DNA from: Myxococcales bacterium | GTDB taxonomy: Bacteria > Myxococcota_A > Polyangia > Polyangiales > Polyangiaceae | Length of the DNA: 64,000 nucleotides | Direction: 5' to 3' | Assembly (NCBI GenBank): GCA_016703425.1 | Contig: JADJCA010000016.1 | Span: 186,001 to 250,000, forward strand | In this document: piece after piece, positions 16,486 to 25,216 of the stretch | Numbering within the stretch: the first letter of the stretch is position 1 | How the letters are laid out: each line of letters begins with the position of its first letter | Position numbers and translations under genes: made by a program | The notes under the pieces: model-generated | What the model saw: the letters and a program-made list of their open reading frames with translations, nothing else | Database searches by the model: none | Told to the model about the DNA's origin: nothing

Positions 16486-17475
16486 ATGTCGAAGCGATGG
16501 CACCGCCGAGTTTGGCACCGCCTGGTGCGGCACGAGGCGCTCTCTCTGAGCGCCCCCGTCGGGCGGCGTGGTACCGGCAACGGAGCCACCGCACCGCTCG
16601 CCCTCGCCTTCGGCCTCAGCCTAGTAACGCTCGCCGGCTGCGCCAGCGTCCCCGCCCCCGCATCTGCCCTTCCGACGCAGAGCGCCGCCATCGAGCGCAT
16701 GCGAGCGAGCGCGCCTGGGTGTCGAGCGATTCAAGCCAACGCCAAGGTCGATCGCCGCGGCGACGGAGGCCGCGTCGCCGGCGATCTGATGATGCTCCTC
16801 GAGAGCCCGCAAAACATCCGCATGGACATCGTCAGCTTCGGCACGACCATCGCCACGTTGACGAGCGACTCGAAGCGCTTCGCGCTCATGGATATGCGCG
16901 AGAAGCGCTTTTACGTGGGCTCCGCTCGGCCGTGCAACCTCGCGCGCTTCACCCGGGTTCCCATCGCCGGAACGGCGCTCGTGGAGCTCTTGCGCGGTCA
17001 GGCGCCGGTCCTGCGCGATTGGCAGCGCTCCACGGGACAAGAAGCGCCAGCCTGGAACAACGCGGGCCGCTACGTCGTGGTGCTCAAGGACGCTCACGGG
17101 AACGAGGAGGAAATCCAGCTCGCGCCGCACCCGGCCGATCTTGGCAAGCCTTGGAGCGCCCAGCGCGTCCGCGTGCACGAGGTGACGGTGCGCCAGAACG
17201 GCCTCGTGTGGTACCGCGCCGAGCTCTCCGATCACGAGCCCGCGCCCATGGGCAAAGAGAGCGTGGACCCCGACGGCATCGAGGCGCCGGTCTCGCCGAG
17301 CGGACCCGTGTGCACGGCAGACATCCCGCGCCGCATCCAGGTCGAGGTGCCGTGGCTCGGCGAGAATGTCCGCTTCCGCTTCGACGAGGTGACGTGGAAC
17401 CCGCCGCTCTCGGAGGGCGTCTTTCGGCAGAGCCAACCGGGCGGGACGCAGCTCGTGCCGGCCGAGTGCGAATAG
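16486..17475 (+). CDS. LolA/LolB-like (DUF4292-type) lipoprotein, 329 aa
   Basis: A long basic N-terminus leads to a lipoprotein signal (LAFGLSLVTLAGC). The mature part resembles the incomplete beta-barrel lipoproteins related to LolA/LolB, with SPQNIRMDIVSFGTTIATLT, RFALMDMREKRFYVG and a C-terminal strand-rich half. Such proteins carry lipids or lipoproteins between membranes, but a LolB role is not proven. A CxxxxxxxC arrangement is not evident apart from isolated cysteines. It is divergent from the lipin-like lipoprotein gene, another candidate lipid-related envelope protein, and converges with the GDPD gene. Confidence 0.75.
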   Translation: MSKRWHRRVWHRLVRHEALSLSAPVGRRGTGNGATAPLALAFGLSLVTLAGCASVPAPASALPTQSAAIERMRASAPGCRAIQANAKVDRRGDGGRVAGDLMMLLESPQNIRMDIVSFGTTIATLTSDSKRFALMDMREKRFYVGSARPCNLARFTRVPIAGTALVELLRGQAPVLRDWQRSTGQEAPAWNNAGRYVVVLKDAHGNEEEIQLAPHPADLGKPWSAQRVRVHEVTVRQNGLVWYRAELSDHEPAPMGKESVDPDGIEAPVSPSGPVCTADIPRRIQVEVPWLGENVRFRFDEVTWNPPLSEGVFRQSQPGGTQLVPAECE

Positions 17476-17523
17476 GGCGAAGTTCGCAACGCAAACGCGC
17501 TCGAAGCCGGACGAGCGGCGGCG

Positions 17524-18276
17524 TCAGCCAGCCAGACTCGCGATGACGTCTCGCGTCGCTCCGGGGGTGTCGGTGATGAGCCAGTCGACGCCGAGCGCCA
17601 CGAGCCGCGTGATCTCCTGAGGCTCGTTGACCGTGTAGGCGCCCAAGGCGAGTCCCTTCTGATGCAGGCGGTCGGCCCGAGTCGCGGTGACTTGGCCATA
17701 GTGCGGATGCATCGCGACCACGAGCGGCGTTCGCGCCGCGAGGGCCATCGCGTCGAAGGGGGGGCTCTCCTTCGCGTCGGTGAGCCATGCAGAGGGTACG
17801 TGCGGCGCGACGGCCTTCGCCACCGCGAGGAGCAACGGATCGAACGAGGAGAGGAGCACGTCGACCTCCGCGTGGGCCACGAGCCGCGCAGCGCGCCGGG
17901 CGAGCTCCCACTTGCGGCCGCCATCGCGCTTGAGCTCGACGTTGACGGCGATGTTGGCTCCGCGCGCCCACGCGAGTACGTCCCACAGGCGGACGAGACG
18001 CGCGTCGCTCCTGAGCCGAACGGCTTCGAGCTCGCGCCACTCGAGGTCGCCGACCCGACGCGGATCGTCGCCGCCGGTGATGCGGCTCAAGTCGGGATCG
18101 TGGACAACGACAACCTCGCCATCACGCGAGAGCTGCACGTCGAGCTCAACGGCGAGAGCGCCCTCGGCGTGGGCCGCGGCAAAGGCCGGCATCGTGTTCT
18201 CGAGGGGCCTCCCCTCGCCTCGCACACCGCGGTGACCGACAACGAACGGAACGGCCGAGCGGCGCCAGACGGTCAC
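17524..18276 (-). CDS. Glycerophosphodiester phosphodiesterase
   Basis: The GDPD TIM-barrel motifs are present: VGHRGVRGEGRPLENTMPAF (catalytic His and Arg, ENT), the metal-binding pair in AVELDVQL, VVVHDPDLSRITGG with the catalytic His, VNVELK, and the C-terminal GVDWLITDTP. The 250-residue protein has no signal peptide and is probably cytosolic, releasing glycerol-3-phosphate and an alcohol from glycerophosphodiesters. It lies 31 bp upstream of nothing on its own strand except the convergent lipoprotein gene; the DHH phosphoesterase gene follows behind it on the same strand with a short gap. Confidence 0.94.
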   Translation of the reverse strand: MTVWRRSAVPFVVGHRGVRGEGRPLENTMPAFAAAHAEGALAVELDVQLSRDGEVVVVHDPDLSRITGGDDPRRVGDLEWRELEAVRLRSDARLVRLWDVLAWARGANIAVNVELKRDGGRKWELARRAARLVAHAEVDVLLSSFDPLLLAVAKAVAPHVPSAWLTDAKESPPFDAMALAARTPLVVAMHPHYGQVTATRADRLHQKGLALGAYTVNEPQEITRLVALGVDWLITDTPGATRDVIASLAG

Positions 18277-18307
18277 GGCGTACGCAACCGCACGGCCAAC
18301 GCGGCCA

Positions 18308-19300
18308 CTAGGCGCTCACGGGCGGGCGCGCGAGCTCGTCGACGATCTCGGCCACGATGGCGCGGGCGCGCTCGAGCTCGCTGGCCGGTACCGACACGGC
18401 TCCGACGACGGGGTGACCGCCGCCGCCATAACGCTCGCAGATGGCGGCGATGTTGTGGAGGCGCGGCTTTTGGGACCAGGGGTTGTAGCCCACCGAGACC
18501 TTGCACTTCGAAGGCGACCGCGTGAGGACCACCGAGTAGAGGCTCCTCGGATAGAGCGCGTAGGTGACGAACTTCCCGGCAACCTCGATGTCTTCGCTGC
18601 CGAGGTCGACGACGACGACGTCGTGGGCCTCCTTGGAGCGCTCCTTCACGAGGCGATTGAACGTCTCGCGGGACTCCTGGAGCGGCTTGAAGCGCGACTG
18701 CACCTCGGCCGAGAGGGCGACGTCGACGATCGACTCTTCGAGGACGCGAGGCACCATCGCCTCGAGGAACGCGTCGTCGCCTTCGTGTTCGACGACGGTC
18801 ATGAGCTGAAGCACCGGCTCGCTGCGCGCCACGGCCATCTCAGCGCTCGGGAAGCTCGCCGAGTCGATCATGTCGGCCCAGCGAACGAGCTCGGCGGTGG
18901 GCGCCGGGTCGAGACCGAAGCGCGCAGCGCCGATGTCGACGATGAGCTTGGTGCAAGAGCTGTACGTTCCGTCGTGGAACATGCGCCGATCGCCGTCGGC
19001 GACGCTGGCCACGTGGGCGTCGTAGCTCGTGCGGTCGTTCGCGTCCGGGAACGCGCTCACGTGGTGATCGAAATACCAAGTGAGCTTCTTGTCGCGCGAG
19101 AACCGAAAATCCAAGATCGCGTTCTCGTCGCCGACGAGGAGCGCCGGGTCGACGCCGTTCGAACCGGGGCCGTAGCCCGACGCGTGATAGCTGAAGCGCA
19201 TCTCGCGCGAGCCGTGCACCGTCCGCATGAGGCGCGTAAAGAGCGCCGCCGACGCGAGGCCGTCGAAGCAATGTCCGTGGGTGGCGACGACGATGTGCAA
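18308..19300 (-). CDS. DHH-family phosphoesterase
   Basis: The N-terminal domain has THGHCFDGLASAALF in place of the usual first Asp/His motif, then AILDFRF and WYFDHHVSAF, the DHH signature. The C-terminal DHHA1-like domain ends with ERYGGGGHPVVGAVSVP. Relatives include oligoribonucleases (NrnA), cyclic-di-nucleotide phosphodiesterases and unspecified phosphoesterases; the exact substrate cannot be told. The first in-frame ATG (19441) would run into the divergent VOC gene, so a TTG at 19300, directly before LHIVVATHG, is preferred; a GTG about 40 bp further upstream is another possibility. Confidence 0.85.
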   Translation of the reverse strand: MHIVVATHGHCFDGLASAALFTRLMRTVHGSREMRFSYHASGYGPGSNGVDPALLVGDENAILDFRFSRDKKLTWYFDHHVSAFPDANDRTSYDAHVASVADGDRRMFHDGTYSSCTKLIVDIGAARFGLDPAPTAELVRWADMIDSASFPSAEMAVARSEPVLQLMTVVEHEGDDAFLEAMVPRVLEESIVDVALSAEVQSRFKPLQESRETFNRLVKERSKEAHDVVVVDLGSEDIEVAGKFVTYALYPRSLYSVVLTRSPSKCKVSVGYNPWSQKPRLHNIAAICERYGGGGHPVVGAVSVPASELERARAIVAEIVDELARPPVSA

Positions 19301-19366
19301 AACGCGCTTTCTACCGGCCAGATCCGACGAGCGTACTAGCACGAACACCCTGGATTCCAACCAAAA

Positions 19367-19386
19367 AGCCCGGGCCAGCGCGGGCT
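19367..19386 (-). terminator. Terminator-like hairpin with T-tract upstream of the DHH gene
   Basis: Read on the minus strand, AGCCCG and CGGGCT form a 6-bp stem around an 8-nt loop, followed directly by TTTTTGG. This looks like a short Rho-independent terminator. It sits 66 bp before the proposed DHH start, in the divergent region with the VOC gene, so it would either stop antisense transcription coming from hutU or attenuate the DHH leader. Confidence 0.4.
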
Positions 19387-19426
19387 CCTCTCCGCGCGGT
19401 GCCCTGGCGCCGGTAAACTGCCGTCG

Positions 19427-19791
19427 ATGCACCTCCACCACCTAGCCCTTCGAACGAGCGATGTGGCGCGATCCGTGGCGTTCTACCGCGATGTTCTCGG
19501 CCTCCCCGTCGTGCGCGAGGCCGCCGAGCGCGCGTGGCTCGACGCCGGCGGGGTGGTCCTGATGGTCGAGCTTCGGGCCGCCGGTGAGCCCTCGATTCCG
19601 GCGGGCTCAATGGAGCTCGTGGCGTTTCGGGTGACCGACGAGGAGCGCCGCGCCATGGGCGAGCGCCTCGTCGCGCTGGGCATCGCCAAGGACGGCGAGA
19701 CGGCGCATACGCTCTACTTTCGCGATCCCGACGGCCGCCGCGTGGGAGTCAGCAGCTACCGCTTCGAGGTCGCGCGCTCTCAGCCTGGCGG

Positions 19792-19804
<13 letters not shown>
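19427..19804 (+). CDS. VOC/glyoxalase-like metalloprotein, 125 aa
   Basis: This is a single vicinal-oxygen-chelate unit pair, MHLHHLALRTSDVARSVAFY at the start and LYFRDPDGRRVGVSSYRF at the end. The first metal ligand (His in HLALR) and the middle one (Glu in SMELVAFRV) are present. The last ligand, normally Glu two residues after the DPDG turn region, is replaced by Gly/Ser (RRVGVSS), so it may not be a normal metal-dependent glyoxalase. The 3' end overlaps the convergent hutU gene by 13 bp. Confidence 0.82.
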
Positions 19805-21450
<1,646 letters not shown>

Positions 21451-21588
21451 GGCGTCGGGTCATAGCGCAAGTGGTGCGGCGTTTCACTGGAGACGGCGGG
21501 CCTCTTCGGCAGCCGCCGAGGCAGGGGCCTGCGGCGCGGGGCAAGCGCGGGGTGCTTCAACCGGCGTGATTCGGCTATAGAGAAGCGG

Positions 21589-22008
21589 ATGGAGCCGCTC
21601 GAGATCAGGCCCGGCATCGTCATCCCCGCGGGCGACCTCTCCTTCGAAGCGGTCCGCGCGTCGGGCCCCGGCGGCCAGAACGTCAACAAGGTCGCGTCGA
21701 AGGTCGACCTCCGGCTCGACCTCGACGGCACCGGCGCGCTCTTCCCGGAGACCAAAGAGCGCCTCCGAGCGCTCTTCAAGAACGCCCTCGATGCCGACGG
21801 CCGACTTTGCGTTACGAGCCAGAAGACGCGCGATCAAGGGCGCAACCTCGAGGACGCGCGCGACAAGATTCGCACGATGATCCTCGCGGCGCTGACGAAG
21901 CCGAAGGCGCGCCGGAAGACACGCCCCACGCGCGGCTCCGTCGAGCGGCGCATCACCGAGAAGAAGCGCCGCGGCGAAACGAAGGCCGGACGACGCGGGA
22001 TGGATTGA
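21589..22008 (+). CDS. arfB: Peptidyl-tRNA hydrolase ArfB (class I RF-like ribosome rescue)
   Basis: The 139-residue protein contains the catalytic GGQ motif in ASGPGGQNVNKVASKV. It ends with a basic tail containing RKTRPTRGSVERRITEKKRR, which in ArfB inserts into the empty mRNA channel of stalled ribosomes. The absence of stop-codon-recognition domains and the length, nearly equal to E. coli ArfB, distinguish it from release factors. It hydrolyses peptidyl-tRNA on non-stop ribosomes. It is divergent from hutU across 138 bp. Confidence 0.92.
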   Translation: MEPLEIRPGIVIPAGDLSFEAVRASGPGGQNVNKVASKVDLRLDLDGTGALFPETKERLRALFKNALDADGRLCVTSQKTRDQGRNLEDARDKIRTMILAALTKPKARRKTRPTRGSVERRITEKKRRGETKAGRRGMD

Positions 22009-22184
22009 GGGTCGTCAGCGGCTAGGACCTGTCCATGGCCACGTGATCTTGTCCGCGGCCACCCTCAGCCGAGAAACTCCTCCGCGATTTCGCGCGCCCG
22101 CTGTTGGCGTGCGACGTGCTCATTCCTCCCTCGATGCGGATGCGCGGGACGGCACCTCACGAAGACTTGGGTACACTCACGGAC

Positions 22185-23027
22185 ATGGCTCGAGAGCCTC
22201 TCTTAGCCCACAAGCTTCGCCACGTCCGTCCCGCGCAGCCGCTCCATTTCCCGGCCGAGGAGCCGTGGGAGGAGCACTTGGGTCAATCGCCGCGACACTA
22301 CAGGCTGGGCATGGTGCTCCACACGCTGCTCGTGCGCCTCTGCGGCGAGGCGCACAGCGTGGGCGCAGACGTCTTCGTCTACTGGAACGCCAGCGACAAC
22401 CGCTTCGTGCGCGCCCCCGACGCGTGCATCAAGTTCGGCCTGCCGGCGGCCGTGCTCCGCGAAGAGCGTTCGTGGAAGACGTGGGAGCTCGGCGTCCCTG
22501 AGCTCGCGGTGGAGATCCTGAGTCTCTCCGACACGCAAGAGAAGTGGACCCTCGACGAGAAGCGTGAGTCCTACGACGCGATGGGCGTCCGCGAGTTCGT
22601 TTGCTTCGATGTCGACGCACCGGAGGGGCGTCGCCTCCGCGTCTGGGACCGCGTGGAAGGCGACTTCGTTGAGCGGGTCGTCGAAGGCGACCGGACGCCG
22701 AGCGTCACGTTGTCTTTGGGCCTCGGCAAGGCGGTCGATTGGCTCGTCGCTCCGGAGGGCATCTACCCGGCGACCTTGCGCATCCTTGTTGACGGCGAGC
22801 TCGCTCCCAGCCCCGACGAAGAGCGGGCGGCTGCCGCGCGCGAGAGGGAAGCCGCGACGCGGGAGCGGGAGGCGGCCTTGCGGGCGCTCGCCGATGCAAC
22901 GGAGCAAGTCGCGATGTCCGCTACGCAAATCGCTGCGCTTTCCGCAGAGCGCGACGCCGCGCAAGAAGCCGCGCGGCTCGCCGAGGGACGAATCGCCGAG
23001 CTCGAGGCGAAATTGCGAGAGCGATAG
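22185..23027 (+). CDS. Uma2-family (DUF820) nuclease-like protein with C-terminal coiled coil
   Basis: The PD-(D/E)XK-like Uma2 core is visible: FVRAPDACIKFG, PELAVEILSLSDTQEKW, YDAMGVREFVCFDVD and LRVWDRVEGDFVERV. About 75 C-terminal residues form an Ala/Glu/Arg heptad-like coiled coil (EERAAAAREREAATREREAA and onward), common in cyanobacterial and myxobacterial members. Family members are called putative restriction endonucleases but their role is undefined. The start MAREPLLAHKLRHV at 22185 is preferred over an in-frame ATG at 22104 because the family N-terminus follows it. A second, shorter Uma2 gene is at 44786-45367. Confidence 0.83.
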   Translation: MAREPLLAHKLRHVRPAQPLHFPAEEPWEEHLGQSPRHYRLGMVLHTLLVRLCGEAHSVGADVFVYWNASDNRFVRAPDACIKFGLPAAVLREERSWKTWELGVPELAVEILSLSDTQEKWTLDEKRESYDAMGVREFVCFDVDAPEGRRLRVWDRVEGDFVERVVEGDRTPSVTLSLGLGKAVDWLVAPEGIYPATLRILVDGELAPSPDEERAAAAREREAATREREAALRALADATEQVAMSATQIAALSAERDAAQEAARLAEGRIAELEAKLRER

Positions 23028-23058
23028 CGGGCGCGCCCTCAGCCGCGCCGAAGGCCTC

Positions 23059-23556
23059 CTAGCCGCCGCACTGATCGACCACGACAACGTCGTCGTGGAG
23101 CATCTCCTCGCGCAAGATGCCGTCTTCTTCCTCGCGCATGTCGCGGAAGATGCGGAGCACCAGAGCGTCGGCCTCGGCGGCCAGCGTCTCCGCTGACTCC
23201 TCGCGCTCGGCGCGCGCGAGCATGTCCTTGATCAAGTTCCGCTGCCCCTCGTGCTCCTCTTTCAACTCGAGCACGCGGAGCGGCCCCCACGCATCGATGC
23301 CTGTGAGAACCGGGATAAGCAGCTCCTCTTCCGAATCGAGGTGCATCGCAAATTCGACGAGCAATGTGCGGAGGCGCGCCCGCAACAGCGCGAGCGTGAG
23401 CGGCTCAAGGACCGCCTCGCGGGCGCTCACCTGAACGTCGATCAGCTGGCGGCGAAGGCGTCGATGTTCCGCCAAGATGCGCTCGCGAACCTCACTCGTG
23501 GTGAGCACGACGGCGCGGATGCCACTGTCTCGTCGCCTACTCGGATCTGTCTCCAT
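23059..23556 (-). CDS. Hemerythrin/HHE domain protein
   Basis: The 165-residue product is all-helical with the HHE-type ligand pattern: ILAEHRRLRRQLIDV, FAMHLDSEEELLIPVL, KEEHEGQRNLIKDM and MREEEDGILREEML. Such four-helix bundles bind a di-iron centre and sense or carry O2, NO or iron. Glutamates replace one histidine-rich turn near the C-terminus. No signal peptide is seen. The ATG at 23556 (METDPSRRR) is preferred, with GGAGGTGCGCC just upstream. Confidence 0.8.
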   Translation of the reverse strand: METDPSRRRDSGIRAVVLTTSEVRERILAEHRRLRRQLIDVQVSAREAVLEPLTLALLRARLRTLLVEFAMHLDSEEELLIPVLTGIDAWGPLRVLELKEEHEGQRNLIKDMLARAEREESAETLAAEADALVLRIFRDMREEEDGILREEMLHDDVVVVDQCGG

Positions 23557-23698
23557 GGCGCACCTCCCTCGCGTGGAGAATGTAATGGCGCCGGCGCGAT
23601 CGCCGAGACATTCGAGGCGAGTGCCTCGAGAGAGACTCGCACCCTGGAGCCGGATCAAACTGAGACACCCAAAGCGCGAAAGAATCGCGCGAAGGGCG

Positions 23699-24238
23699 CT
23701 ACGGCGCCGGCTGGGACGCCGCGTCGACGGCGACGGCGGCAGCGATCTGCGCCTTCTGCTCGACCGACACCGGGAGGTCCTGGATGCGGGCCAGGAGCGT
23801 GGGCTCCGCCGCGAGCCGGAAGCGGAAGGCGTCGCGGGCGAACCGGCGATCCTTCGCTCGGTTCGCCACGTACTTGGAGGCGAGAAGGTCGTGCACCTCG
23901 AGGCACAGACCCGTCGCCCCTCGCGTACCCGGCCCGCGAACGCTGACGAGCCTTTGCTCCCATCCTGCGGGCAATGTCGCGGTGCCTGGCTCGACGCCCT
24001 GCGCGTAGTACCCAAACGTCTCGTGGAACGGTGACAACTCTCCAAGCGAGCCATCGATGAGCTCCCAGCGCTCCGGGTGGTTCCGCGGATATACGTCTGC
24101 TTCTACCGACACGAGCAGCTCGGCTGGTGCGTCGGGGAACTGGCCCAAGATGGCCTGGCTTCCGACGATGATCAGCTCGTCGTCGTCGGCGATGGTCGAC
24201 GCCGCGCGGATGAGGTGCTCGAGCTCCGCTCGCTTCAT
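23699..24238 (-). CDS. DUF6036-like nucleotidyltransferase (possible toxin of a two-gene system)
   Basis: The product (179 aa from MKRAELEHLIRAAS) has DDELIIVGSQAILGQFP, ELLVSVEADVYP and LEVHDLLASKYVANRAKDR, features of the minimal nucleotidyltransferase proteins annotated as DUF6036 or AbiEii-like. The G-S dyad (VGSQAI) and the following acidic residues would form the metal-nucleotide site. It overlaps the upstream 100-aa gene by 4 bp (ATGA), the arrangement of many toxin-antitoxin pairs. Activity as a toxin is inference. Confidence 0.72.
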   Translation of the reverse strand: MKRAELEHLIRAASTIADDDELIIVGSQAILGQFPDAPAELLVSVEADVYPRNHPERWELIDGSLGELSPFHETFGYYAQGVEPGTATLPAGWEQRLVSVRGPGTRGATGLCLEVHDLLASKYVANRAKDRRFARDAFRFRLAAEPTLLARIQDLPVSVEQKAQIAAAVAVDAASQPAP

Positions 24239-24537
24239 GGGCGGAGCCCCCGGAGAATGCGCCACCGCTCGCGGGCATCGAGGAGCCCTGCGAAGGGGCT
24301 CACCTGCCGGAGGTCGTGCATGCGCTCCGACGGTGCGGTCAGGGCGGCGAGGAGGGCGTCAAGCGGGCCGCCAAGCAGTTCCTCCCACGCATCGACGTAT
24401 GCGGCGTGGACGGTCCCCTTGGTGCGCCACTCGCGGACACGCTCGCGCGCCAGGCCCACCAGGGTCTCGTCGGCAGCGAGCCGCGCGGCCACGGCGCCGT
24501 GCAAGGCTCGACTCCGCTGATGCGCGACGGTGGACAC
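24235..24537 (-). CDS. Helical partner of the nucleotidyltransferase, 100 aa
   Basis: This alpha-helical protein with two repeats of the type ARLAADETLVGLARERVREW and AAYVDAWEELLGGPLDALL is found typically just upstream of DUF6036-type genes. It ends ARERWRILRGLRP. It overlaps the nucleotidyltransferase start by 4 bp and would be translated first, as expected for an antitoxin or chaperone. No DNA-binding motif can be recognised. Confidence 0.65.
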   Translation of the reverse strand: MSTVAHQRSRALHGAVAARLAADETLVGLARERVREWRTKGTVHAAYVDAWEELLGGPLDALLAALTAPSERMHDLRQVSPFAGLLDARERWRILRGLRP

Positions 24538-24613
24538 GACGGAGAGTCTACCAAAGGTCGCCGTCGCGAGCCCCTCAGGTGGCGTCCGACGGGCTGCCCC
24601 GGGTTCTGCGCCT

Positions 24614-24658
24614 CCTACTTCGCCCGTTCCTACTTCGCCCCTTCCTACTTCGACGGCT
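24614..24658. repeat. Three tandem copies of a 15-bp unit spanning the skp/ompH stop codon
   Basis: CCTACTTCGCCCGTT (24614-24628), CCTACTTCGCCCCTT (24629-24643) and CCTACTTCGACGGCT (24644-24658) are consecutive copies; the third contains the stop codon of the gene ending at 24645. The two outer copies therefore each carry a duplicated, now untranslated, stop region. This is consistent with slippage or a small tandem duplication. Confidence 0.7.
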
Positions 24659-25178
24659 GCTTCGACCCAGCGTTGTACAGGCGGATGATCTCGTTCGTCA
24701 GATCGTATTGGGCCTGCCCGTAAGTCATGCCCGACGTTCGCTGGTCGAAGATCATGGCGAAGCCCTTTTGCTCAGCCAACCGCGCGACCGCCTGGCCGAT
24801 CTTGGTCAGGATGGGCTCCATCTCCAGGCGCTCTTTGGTCTGCGCCTCGCGCTGCATGTGCTCATACTTTTGCGTCAACGCGATGAACCGGCTCTGGATC
24901 TCGCCGCCCTTCTGGTAGAGCACATCGGGCCTGAGCGATGACGCCTGCTTGTCGAACGCCTCCTTGTCTTTACGGAGGGCCTCCTGCTCTCGGGCCAGCT
25001 CCTTCTGCCGGTCATCGATCCACTTCTGGAGGCGCGCCTTCGCAGCCTTGGCGTCTTCGAGCTCCGTCTGGAGCCTTTGCCCGTCGTAGAACCCGAGGCG
25101 TTGCTGGGCCGAGGCCGTGACGGGCAGCGCGAAGAGCGCGAGGGTGAACAACATCGCAACGAATCGGGACAGACGCAT
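24645..25178 (-). CDS. Skp/OmpH-type periplasmic chaperone
   Basis: The 177-residue protein has a signal peptide (MRLSRFVAMLFTLALFALPVTASA, cleavage near ASAQ). It then shows the OmpH pattern: QRLGFYDGQRLQTELEDAKA, a long coiled coil (LARE to MQREAQTKERLEME), and GQAVARLAEQKGFAMIFDQR with the C-terminal YDLTNEIIRLYN. Skp holds unfolded outer-membrane proteins in the periplasm on the way to BAM. Neither bamA nor lpx genes adjoin it here; hflX is 38 bp upstream on the same strand. The ATG at 25178 is chosen for the signal peptide. Confidence 0.9.
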   Translation of the reverse strand: MRLSRFVAMLFTLALFALPVTASAQQRLGFYDGQRLQTELEDAKAAKARLQKWIDDRQKELAREQEALRKDKEAFDKQASSLRPDVLYQKGGEIQSRFIALTQKYEHMQREAQTKERLEMEPILTKIGQAVARLAEQKGFAMIFDQRTSGMTYGQAQYDLTNEIIRLYNAGSKQPSK

Positions 25179-25216
25179 GGGTGAACTCCTTGTCACTTCT
25201 CGATCGGGTCGGGCGC

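Noticed and set aside
15168..17546. 792-codon plus-strand frame opposite the lipin-like and methyltransferase genes
   Set aside because: Arg/Ala/Gly/Pro-rich with no domain, lying antisense to two well-supported genes: a GC-bias shadow.
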